Part shown: in pieces, positions 6,559-11,786 of the stretch
How positions within the stretch are numbered: the stretch's first letter is position 1
How the letters are laid out: each line of letters begins with the position of its first letter
NCBI GenBank assembly: GCA_035524675.1
Contig: DATKOK010000004.1
Coordinates: 1 to 11,786, forward strand
Source: FEN-987 sp035524675
Lineage (GTDB): Archaea; Thermoproteota; Bathyarchaeia; 40CM-2-53-6
DNA length: 11,786 nt
Direction: 5' to 3'
Program-made: the position numbers and the translations under genes
The notes under the pieces: model-generated
What the model was told of the DNA's origin: nothing
What the model saw: the letters and a program-made list of their open reading frames with translations, nothing else
Databases searched by the model: none

Positions 6559-6792
6559 TTATTCTTCTACCATGATCATTGTCAATGTTGAGCGGACTTT
6601 CTCAAGTCGCCTTATCTTTCCATTGACGATATCTTTCAGCTTGTTCATCGAGTCCGCCTCGACCTTGGCCACGATGTCATATGCTCCATAAACGACGTAC
6701 GACTCTTTAACATAGGAAATCTTGCGCAATTCCTCTATTACTTCGTCTTCTGAGCCTACTTCAGCATTCACCAGAACGAACGCTTGGGCCAT
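6559..6792 (-). CDS. Stand-alone Lrp/AsnC ligand-binding (RAM) domain protein
   Basis: From ATG 6792 the product is 77 residues and corresponds to the C-terminal alpha-beta sandwich of Lrp/AsnC regulators. It shows AQAFVLVNAEVGSEDEVIEEL, then ISYVKESYVVYGAYDIVAKVEA with the GxYDxxxxV signature, a helix with NKLKDIVNGKI, and the last strand STLTMIMVE. There is no helix-turn-helix domain, so it does not bind DNA by itself in the usual way. Such proteins assemble into dimers or octamers and bind amino acids or other small molecules at the interfaces. The frame extends to a GTG at 6831 and an ATG at 6801, but the family begins at MAQAFV. It lies 76 bases upstream of MoaD-like copy B on the same strand. 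A sensing role for that block is inference. Confidence 0.85.
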   Translation of the reverse strand: MAQAFVLVNAEVGSEDEVIEELRKISYVKESYVVYGAYDIVAKVEADSMNKLKDIVNGKIRRLEKVRSTLTMIMVEE

Positions 6793-6953
6793 AATACGCA
6801 TCTCGATGGTAATTCCTGTTCCTAGTTGCACTAAAAAGGATTGGTCGTATTTTCAATGAGAGGATTGATCTGTAATGCACGCAGTAAGGCGATTTCAGCG
6901 CTCTTTTTCAAGATAGTAGAGCACGAATCTTTCAGATGATGGACTTGGAGTGA

Positions 6954-7148
6954 CTAACGTAATAGGAAAAGAAGGACCAGCATACCTGCTACGAAGACGA
7001 AGAAGGATATTGCTTCGCTGTGACCTCTTTTCGTCTTATCCATTCGGCGGCTGACCGTGAACATGACGAGAAACCATACAATGGTCACGACGATCAGCAG
7101 CATCTCTGACTCTAATGCCGGTATTGCACTTTGTAATGGAGAAGCCAA
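6954..7148 (-). CDS. Small two-helix membrane protein, hypothetical
   Basis: I do not recognise this 64-residue product. It has two clear hydrophobic segments, about residues 16-33 (MLLIVVTIVWFLVMFTV) and 46-63 (ISFFVFVAGMLVLLFLL), separated by a strongly basic loop, SRRMDKTKRGH. By the positive-inside rule this loop is probably cytoplasmic. The start is TTG at 7148, with a TATA-like ctttaatc (plus-strand 7178-7185) about 30-37 bases upstream. An internal ATG at 7103 would give a 49-residue form that keeps both helices. It is on the minus strand, between the Lrp-type gene and another small membrane-protein frame. The hydrophobic pattern argues for a real gene, but there is no homology evidence. 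Confidence 0.55.
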   Translation of the reverse strand: MASPLQSAIPALESEMLLIVVTIVWFLVMFTVSRRMDKTKRGHSEAISFFVFVAGMLVLLFLLR

Positions 7149-7242
7149 TGGTTTCAGGCTTCAGTGTCACTATCATTGATTAAAGTACGGTGGGTAAGTT
7201 GCAGAATGTCAATCCACTGGAAGAGAAGGTGTTTGGTGACTG

Positions 7243-7440
7243 CTAATCTTTCCAATAGCTACCTGATCTGATCTTGTTTCTCCGCATCAAATTGTAGAGT
7301 TGCCAATAGTACAAGATCGTTGAACCGACGATGAGTGCGACCAGAGTTGGATCGCCGCCTAGCCCTGACATATGGACGCAGTCCAGAAGAGCCGTACGGT
7401 TGCCCCCTTCATAACCTAGAACCTGGCCGGATAGACCCAT
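7243..7440 (-). CDS. Possible small single-helix membrane protein, hypothetical
   Basis: This is a 65-residue frame from ATG 7440. Residues about 31-50 (PTLVALIVGSTILYYWQLYN) form one hydrophobic segment, followed by a basic tail with MRRNKIRSGSYWKD, typical of a small membrane protein with a cytoplasmic C-terminus. An internal ATG at 7371 would give a 42-residue form beginning right before the helix. A GAAAATAC element (plus-strand 7478-7485) lies about 38-45 bases upstream and is also seen upstream of the Lrp-type gene. I do not recognise a family, and the frame could be chance. Confidence 0.4.
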   Translation of the reverse strand: MGLSGQVLGYEGGNRTALLDCVHMSGLGGDPTLVALIVGSTILYYWQLYNLMRRNKIRSGSYWKD

Positions 7441-7568
7441 AGCAAGTTTCTTGATGAGATTTCAATTCTCGATCGCGGTATTTTCGCTCCTATTTGTATA
7501 GTGCGCAAGAACTGGTGACATTCAGTAGTTTGACGACCACCAGAAAGACGACAAGTGAAATTGGACGG

Positions 7569-7608
7569 GTTATATCAATAGCATCGCTCCAATCAGTGGG
7601 AGGGATCA
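7569..7608 (+). promoter_or_regulatory. TATA box and ribosome binding site of the Nudix gene
   Basis: GTTATATCAA (7569-7578) is a good archaeal TATA-like box. About 25 bases further on, transcription would begin near 7600, just before GGAGGGATC. That sequence is spaced 6-7 bases from the GTG at 7611. Together they decide in favour of 7611 over the longer frame that opens at TTG 7494. Confidence 0.55.
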
Positions 7609-7610
7609 GA

Positions 7611-8078
7611 GTGCCAACGTTCGGAACCCTGTGCTACCTTCGCTATCGAAATCGTGTTCTTCTCCTTAAGAAAGAGAAGGGATTGTTCGGTGAAGGCAAG
7701 TGGAATGCGCCAGGAGGCAAGTTGTTCGGAGCAGAGCCCCCTGAGAAAGGAGCAGTAAGAGAAATGCTCGAAGAGACAGGGCTAAGAGTGAGCGGATTGC
7801 ATTTTCACGGCCTACTGGATTTTTATCTTGGAAGAAATCGCAAACTCGACCTAGTTGTCTTCGTGTTCTCTAGCGAGCGGTACACTGGCAGATTGAAACG
7901 CAGCAGAGAAGGAGAACTTAGGTGGTTCTCGATCGATCAACTACCATACCAGGAAATGTGGGAGGACGATCCGAAGTGGTTGCCGTTGTTGCTGAAAGGG
8001 AGAAATTTCATCGGTGACTTCTGCTTCTCAGACAATTACGGAATATTAGTTGACCACAAAATCCATCTTATGCCGTAA
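7611..8078 (+). CDS. MTH1-like Nudix hydrolase, probable 8-oxo-dGTP diphosphatase
   Basis: The product is 155 residues from GTG 7611. A perfect Nudix box, G-x5-E-x7-REMLEETGL, spans residues 36-58 and binds the Mg2+ that drives nucleoside triphosphate hydrolysis to monophosphate plus pyrophosphate. Outside the box the protein resembles animal MTH1 (NUDT1): FGEGKWNAPGGK (26-37) matches the GAGRWN-GGK segment with its base-recognising Asn (N32), and PYQEMWEDD (112-120) carries W117, D119 and D120, the residues MTH1 uses to recognise 8-oxoguanine and 2-hydroxyadenine. The WLPLLLKGRNFIGDFCF segment also follows MTH1. It should remove oxidised purine triphosphates from the nucleotide pool in the cytosol. 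It is followed after 31 bases by SurE on the same strand. The start is set by GGAGGG; the longer frame from TTG 7494 has an unrelated N-terminus. Confidence 0.9.
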   Translation: MPTFGTLCYLRYRNRVLLLKKEKGLFGEGKWNAPGGKLFGAEPPEKGAVREMLEETGLRVSGLHFHGLLDFYLGRNRKLDLVVFVFSSERYTGRLKRSREGELRWFSIDQLPYQEMWEDDPKWLPLLLKGRNFIGDFCFSDNYGILVDHKIHLMP

Positions 8079-8109
8079 TTGATAGCAGTCAGTGACAGAG
8101 TGCTAGTGT

Positions 8110-8907
8110 TTGAGACGAATCCTTCTAACAAATGATGACGGGATAACAAGCTTCGGATTGTGGAGTTTGCGGGATGGCATAGGTGAGCTTGGAGATTTAG
8201 TGGTGGTAGCCCCAGATTCTCCAAAAAGCGGTACGGGCATGAGCTTAACTTTTCACAAACCATTGCGAGTTAAGAAATTTCGCACTAAGAACAGACGTGG
8301 ATCAGCTGTTTCAGGGAATCCTGCTGACTGCGTTTTCCTTGGAGTAATTGAACTTCTCAGAAGTGGCTTGCCAGACCTAGTCGCGTCTGGTATTAATCTG
8401 GGAGATAACCTTACGACGCAATTGGTTTTTGCGAGCGGTACAGTTGCTGGGGCAATCCAAGGGGCAGTGATGGGTGCCCCAGCGGTCGCTTTTTCTCTAT
8501 CTCTACCTGAAGATCGAGAGGTTAAGCGGAGCGAAATAAAACCGCGATTGACGATAGCCGCTTCTCATGCTGCGCGAATCACAAGATGGATCCTTGAGCA
8601 TGACCTTCCCCCTGATGTCGATTATCTGAATGTTAACTTTCCATTTGATGTAAGCCACCAAACGCCGGCAGTGATCACGACATTAGGGCTTAGGAAATAT
8701 AATGATCAAGTAGTGCGACGGAAAGATCCTGGTGGTCGACCGTACTTCTGGCAATGGGGAACCATAAAGCATGGTGAAGAGTTTGAGAAAGGCACAGACA
8801 TCCATGCGGTCTACGTAGAGCACGCTATCTCCATAACACCTCTTAGACTTGACGCTTCCGTGAACGTGCCGTCGGGCTTGACTGGTCTTGCGAAAGCCGC
8901 ATCCTAG
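8110..8907 (+). CDS. surE: SurE, 5'/3'-nucleotidase
   Basis: The product is 265 residues, a normal length for SurE, which removes phosphate from nucleoside 5'- and 3'-monophosphates and sometimes short polyphosphate, using a divalent metal. Family motifs are RILLTNDDG (3-11) with metal ligands D9 and D10, APDSPKSG with S40, SGNPADCV (68-75), VASGINLGDN (91-100) with N96, and ASGTVAGAIQGA (108-119). The start is TTG at 8110. It gives the usual N-terminus one residue before RILLTNDDG, and an in-frame TAG at 8104 excludes anything longer. The gene is 31 bases downstream of the MTH1-like Nudix gene and is probably co-transcribed. It could dephosphorylate the monophosphates that the Nudix enzyme releases (inference). 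Confidence 0.95.
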   Translation: MRRILLTNDDGITSFGLWSLRDGIGELGDLVVVAPDSPKSGTGMSLTFHKPLRVKKFRTKNRRGSAVSGNPADCVFLGVIELLRSGLPDLVASGINLGDNLTTQLVFASGTVAGAIQGAVMGAPAVAFSLSLPEDREVKRSEIKPRLTIAASHAARITRWILEHDLPPDVDYLNVNFPFDVSHQTPAVITTLGLRKYNDQVVRRKDPGGRPYFWQWGTIKHGEEFEKGTDIHAVYVEHAISITPLRLDASVNVPSGLTGLAKAAS

Positions 8908-8941
8908 ATTTCTGTTGTCTGTCGATTCTAATGAAATTTGA

Positions 8942-9841
8942 TTAATCGCTCATTTGCTTCTTGATTGGCTCAGCATGAACTGTCACATCTGCTTTTGGAA
9001 TGATGCGCTTGACCGTAGTCTCGATGTCTTCAGTAAGTTTGTGGGCCTCTTCCAGAGGCTGCTTTGAATCAAGCAGAACGTGCATATCTATGAAGAATTT
9101 TTCTCCGGACGTTCTGACGCGAACCTCATGGCAATTATAGACACCTGGTAGAGATTCTACTGACCGTTTGATCTGTTCCCTCAACCCAGGTGGAGCGCGG
9201 TCAAGGATTCCCTGAACGGTTCTTCCCCCTAATCGCACACTAACGTAAATTACGATACATGCTACCATGACGGCGGCTATGGAGTCTGCTTTTGTCAATT
9301 GCTGAAATTGTGGGTTGGACTCTCCTAACTTAACGATCACGAGTCCGATTATGACTACGGCGGAACTCCAAATGTCGGTCGAGAAGTGGAGAGCGTCTGC
9401 TTCGAGTGCCTGGCTTTGATACGTCTTTGCGGCTCTTGATAGATGACGCGATCTCGAATAGTCGACTATTATCGAACTGATCATGATTATGAATGCCCAA
9501 ATTGACACGTCGACTTGAACATTCTTGAACAGGAGCCTTTCTGCTGATTCGTAAAGAATCCAAGCACATGTTACTAGTAACAACAAAGTTTCAAACAGAG
9601 CTGAGAGATTCTCAACCTTTCCGTGTCCGTAATGATGCTCAGAGTCTGGAGGTTTAGCCGAAACGCTGACTGCCATGAGCGTCACGATTGCAGCAACTAG
9701 GTCTAATCCTGAGTGAGCAGCTTCAGCCAGTATGCCTAGACTGTTGGTTGCTAATCCTACGATAAGCTTGAGGGCCGTCAATCCTACAGCAGCAATGACC
9801 GAGTAAAAGGCTGCAGACTGTTTTCCTCCTCGAAGCGTCAT
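8942..9841 (-). CDS. Cation diffusion facilitator family metal exporter, probably zinc
   Basis: The product is 299 residues from ATG 9841, with the usual six-helix membrane domain followed by a cytoplasmic alpha-beta domain of about 95 residues. The transport site in helices 2 and 5 reads AAHSGLD (H43, D47) and ALHFSTD (H152, D156). A His-Asp/His-Asp set is typical of zinc CDF proteins, whereas iron/manganese types usually have Asp-Asp in helix 2. The conserved PPDSEHHYGHGKVEN loop follows helix 2. The C-terminal part has VRVRTSGEKFFIDMHV and ends in a VHAEP motif, as in FieF/YiiP. Such proteins export metal in exchange for protons and work as dimers. A GTG at 9859 would add six residues, but GAGG ideally spaced before ATG 9841 favours the shorter form. 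A palindrome lies upstream. Confidence 0.94.
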   Translation of the reverse strand: MTLRGGKQSAAFYSVIAAVGLTALKLIVGLATNSLGILAEAAHSGLDLVAAIVTLMAVSVSAKPPDSEHHYGHGKVENLSALFETLLLLVTCAWILYESAERLLFKNVQVDVSIWAFIIMISSIIVDYSRSRHLSRAAKTYQSQALEADALHFSTDIWSSAVVIIGLVIVKLGESNPQFQQLTKADSIAAVMVACIVIYVSVRLGGRTVQGILDRAPPGLREQIKRSVESLPGVYNCHEVRVRTSGEKFFIDMHVLLDSKQPLEEAHKLTEDIETTVKRIIPKADVTVHAEPIKKQMSD

Positions 9842-9863
9842 TGCCCCCCTCAACAGCACGATG

Positions 9864-9893
9864 GAAACGTTTCATTCCGTCCTTTGGTAAAAG
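9864..9893 (-). promoter_or_regulatory. CDF promoter with perfect 10-bp palindrome
   Basis: GAAACGTTTC at 9864-9873 is a perfect palindrome. On the minus strand a TATA-like CTTTTACC (9886-9893) lies upstream, so the predicted transcription start falls on or next to the palindrome. The start codon is 23 bases further on. The position suits a repressor site, for example for a metal-responsive regulator (inference). Confidence 0.4.
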
Positions 9894-9916
9894 GGTAGCT
9901 CAGTTCTCGATTACAG

Positions 9917-11677
9917 CTAACACGCTCGTTCAACTAGATTCTTTCTTGTAATCGCTATTAAGAAAACTGAAATTAGCACGACAACCATAATCAAATGACC
10001 GGGTCCGAATTCAGGTGTCGAAAAAGTTGTAGTTGTGGCCGTTGAACTGCTTGAGCTTTGTGAAGCTGTCGTATTAACCACATATGTGGATGACCCTACC
10101 GACGTGTTCTGTAATGCGGTGGTGTGCGAAGTCACCGTGGTCTGGGAGAGAAGGTTTAGAGTAATCGTGCCCGGTCCAGCAACCGTGACGATAGTTGGAT
10201 TCGCCGCACCGGAACAAACTACTTGACCTGTGCAACTCCAGCCCGAAAGCACATAGCCGTATGGCACAAAACACGCAGTAACCGAGGATGCACCATAGTT
10301 TGTTGTGTAGAACGAACTTCCATTTTCTTGGCCTGGATTCGCGCACGACATCCAGCTAATGATTGCCGTTGAAGCAGGGTTTGTTAGGATAGTTACTTCA
10401 GCTGAAAACACAGCCATCAGAGACCCGCCATTGGTAGCGGAACAGCTTGTGGGATTTACGGAATCGTTAGAGCATGTTACACTTCCTGACCACGCCCAAT
10501 GATTGAACTGCCAACCCGTGGATGGTGTCGGTAGGTTCGCAAAGGCCATGAAATTGGTCGGGCAGCTCGCAGTCGATTGCCCGTTTGTGAATTTACTTCC
10601 GCAAGCGGAAATGAGGCCAGCAATCGTTACGCCAGTGAAGGCGGATGGGGTGGATTGAAATGTTATCGATCCGGCTGACGACTGGCTAGTGGGTTGAGAG
10701 AATGTTTGGGTAGTTGATTGTGGCAGAGTGGTAGACTGTAATGTTTGAGAGCTCGATTGAATTGTCTGTGACCTCGACTGTGAGGTGAAGTCGACTTTCA
10801 AGTTTGTACCCGTAAGTGTTATGGTCCTGCTGATTGGGCCGAAGCCTGGGCCAGTTGCTGTGAGTGTAATGGTTCCGGACGTAGCGACCGGAACTGCGTA
10901 ACCTCCGGACGACGACGAGACTGCATAGTAGCCACCGTTGGAGGTTGAGATTGTTACCCCGCCTATACCTTCGCCGATATCGTAAAAATTATTCCCATTG
11001 ACATCATTGTAAATGACGCCCAATAGGAATGGCCCGACTGATGTTGCGCCAAAATCCTCTGTGATCAAACTATTCAGACCATCCCCGTTAATCTGACCCG
11101 TTTCATAATATCCGATTCCGATCTCGGTGTAAACGCATGGCGGGGACCCACAGGGATATGAGTTGTAGAGATTGAGAAGATTAACGCGGTGTGGTCGACC
11201 AGGTGTACCTGAATCTACCATCATAAAATCCTCTAGCTCGGCAGCGGATTGATCCACTCCTGCAGCCATGTTTTCGCCCGCCAACAGGTAATTGTATCCC
11301 GCGTGCGTCATGCGGTTGAAGGGAGTTGTACCGTTTGGATCGTTGTGTGAAAAGTAGTTTAGATTGTACATGTTTCGAGTGTGAGCTTCTGCAATGCTTA
11401 GCAGAATTTTATTCATGGCTAACGGGGGGCGTGGACCTACTAGATTCGGATTCGATAGACCCTCGTGAATATCAATGCCTAAACGTTGACCTTCAGCAAT
11501 TGGGTTACTACGCGCTCGGTTAACATACTCTAACACCAGTTGCTCCTCTGGAGTTGGATTACCAGAATCATAAGCGACAGCAGCTTTAACGCGTGGTACG
11601 AACACAATCATATGAACCGAAATCGACGCCAGCATCAGAACCAGTAGCACAGTGGAAATACTCGTCTGATGCTTCAA
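9917..11677 (-). CDS. Secreted CAP/SCP-domain surface protein with PEFG-type C-terminal anchor
   Basis: The product is 586 residues. Residues 1-33 form a signal peptide (basic start, hydrophobic core, VKAA cleavage region). Residues about 43-212 are a CAP/SCP domain with H111 (YFSHNDPNG), E135 (AGENMA), H163 (GRPHRVNLLN) and E185 (YTEIGIGYY) at the conserved cavity positions. Residues about 218-298 are an SdrD-B/CNA-B-like domain starting with a calcium-type loop, DVNGNNFYDIGEG. A Ser/Thr/Gln-rich linker (298-345) follows, then two Cys-containing GW..xWSG/GW.C.G repeats (about 388-425 and 474-510). A Ser/Thr tract leads to TPEFG (554-558), a membrane helix (560-577) and a basic tail. The TTG start is set by GGGAGAA 6 bases upstream. 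It is likely exported and anchored outside the cell. CAP proteins have varied roles, and its ligand is unknown. Confidence 0.9.
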   Translation of the reverse strand: MKHQTSISTVLLVLMLASISVHMIVFVPRVKAAVAYDSGNPTPEEQLVLEYVNRARSNPIAEGQRLGIDIHEGLSNPNLVGPRPPLAMNKILLSIAEAHTRNMYNLNYFSHNDPNGTTPFNRMTHAGYNYLLAGENMAAGVDQSAAELEDFMMVDSGTPGRPHRVNLLNLYNSYPCGSPPCVYTEIGIGYYETGQINGDGLNSLITEDFGATSVGPFLLGVIYNDVNGNNFYDIGEGIGGVTISTSNGGYYAVSSSSGGYAVPVATSGTITLTATGPGFGPISRTITLTGTNLKVDFTSQSRSQTIQSSSQTLQSTTLPQSTTQTFSQPTSQSSAGSITFQSTPSAFTGVTIAGLISACGSKFTNGQSTASCPTNFMAFANLPTPSTGWQFNHWAWSGSVTCSNDSVNPTSCSATNGGSLMAVFSAEVTILTNPASTAIISWMSCANPGQENGSSFYTTNYGASSVTACFVPYGYVLSGWSCTGQVVCSGAANPTIVTVAGPGTITLNLLSQTTVTSHTTALQNTSVGSSTYVVNTTASQSSSSSTATTTTFSTPEFGPGHLIMVVVLISVFLIAITRKNLVERAC

Positions 11678-11683
11678 GAAGAG

Positions 11684-11743
11684 TTCTCCCTTTTGAAAGC
11701 GAGCTAGGCATTAGCTACGCAGGCTTGTTATTTTGCTTTCAAA
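11684..11743 (-). promoter_or_regulatory. Promoter of the CAP-domain gene with ribosome site and bracketing inverted repeat
   Basis: GGGAGAA (minus strand, 11684-11690) lies 6 bases before the TTG start. A TATA-like AAAATAAC (11727-11734) is about 50-57 bases upstream. TTTGAAAGC (11692-11700) and GCTTTCAAA (11735-11743) are perfect 9-bp reverse complements that bracket the predicted promoter and start point. A smaller AGCTA/TAGCT pair (11702-11706, 11712-11716) lies between them. The arrangement suggests a regulated promoter with paired binding sites. Confidence 0.4.
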
Positions 11744-11786
11744 TTACGATGATTAAGCTGAATTTCAAAAATCTCACAAGATCCGA

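Noticed and set aside
6856..6939. 27-codon plus-strand frame in the gap between the Lrp-type gene and the small membrane protein
   Set aside because: There is no ribosome site or promoter and no recognisable features; it is too short to support.
7494..7610. Longer N-terminus for the Nudix protein from TTG 7494
   Set aside because: This part covers the TATA box and ribosome site for the GTG at 7611 and adds 39 residues with no Nudix similarity.
8134..8142. ATGATGA resembling a box C of an archaeal C/D guide RNA
   Set aside because: It encodes the conserved TNDDG motif of SurE, and no matching D box arrangement was seen.
10035..10226. 63-codon plus-strand frame opposite the CAP-domain gene
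   Set aside because: It is antisense to low-complexity Ser/Thr codons, which favour chance open frames.

Overview
The window looks like part of an archaeal chromosome of moderate GC content. It is most compatible with a Thaumarchaeota/Nitrososphaeria-like or Bathyarchaeia-like lineage. The evidence is an F420-type (LLM-class) oxidoreductase, a tungsten-type aldehyde:ferredoxin oxidoreductase (AOR), AT-rich TATA-like boxes about 26-40 bases before several starts, short or absent leaders, frequent GTG/TTG starts, and a secreted protein ending in a PEFG-type C-terminal signal plus membrane anchor. The exact lineage is inference. No tRNA, rRNA, CRISPR array or insertion sequence was seen, and no gene-free stretch exceeds 300 bases.

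Left part (1-3541): the end of a class I fructose-1,6-bisphosphatase gene converges, with one base between stop codons, on a very long transaldolase-like gene on the minus strand. A divergent intergenic region leads to an LLM-class, probably F420-dependent, oxidoreductase. That gene ends in a perfect hairpin.

Middle part (3585-6792): this is the most distinctive block. A tungsten AOR gene is preceded by a normal MoaD gene (C-terminal Gly-Gly-Gly) and bracketed on both sides by two paralogous MoaD/ThiS-like genes on the minus strand, both lacking the C-terminal Gly-Gly. Upstream of the right-hand copy, on the same strand, is a stand-alone Lrp/AsnC ligand-binding domain gene. MoaD makes the dithiolene of molybdopterin, the AOR cofactor. 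The Gly-Gly-less copies cannot do this in the usual way, so they may be regulators, inhibitors or accessory subunits.

Right part (6954-11786): two small predicted membrane proteins are followed by a Nudix hydrolase strikingly like animal MTH1 (8-oxo-dGTP diphosphatase). It is next to the nucleotidase SurE, and the two may form a nucleotide-pool cleaning pair. Then come a cation diffusion facilitator with a zinc-type His/Asp site and a large secreted CAP-domain surface protein, both on the minus strand. Several inverted repeats lie in promoter regions and are listed as candidate operators.
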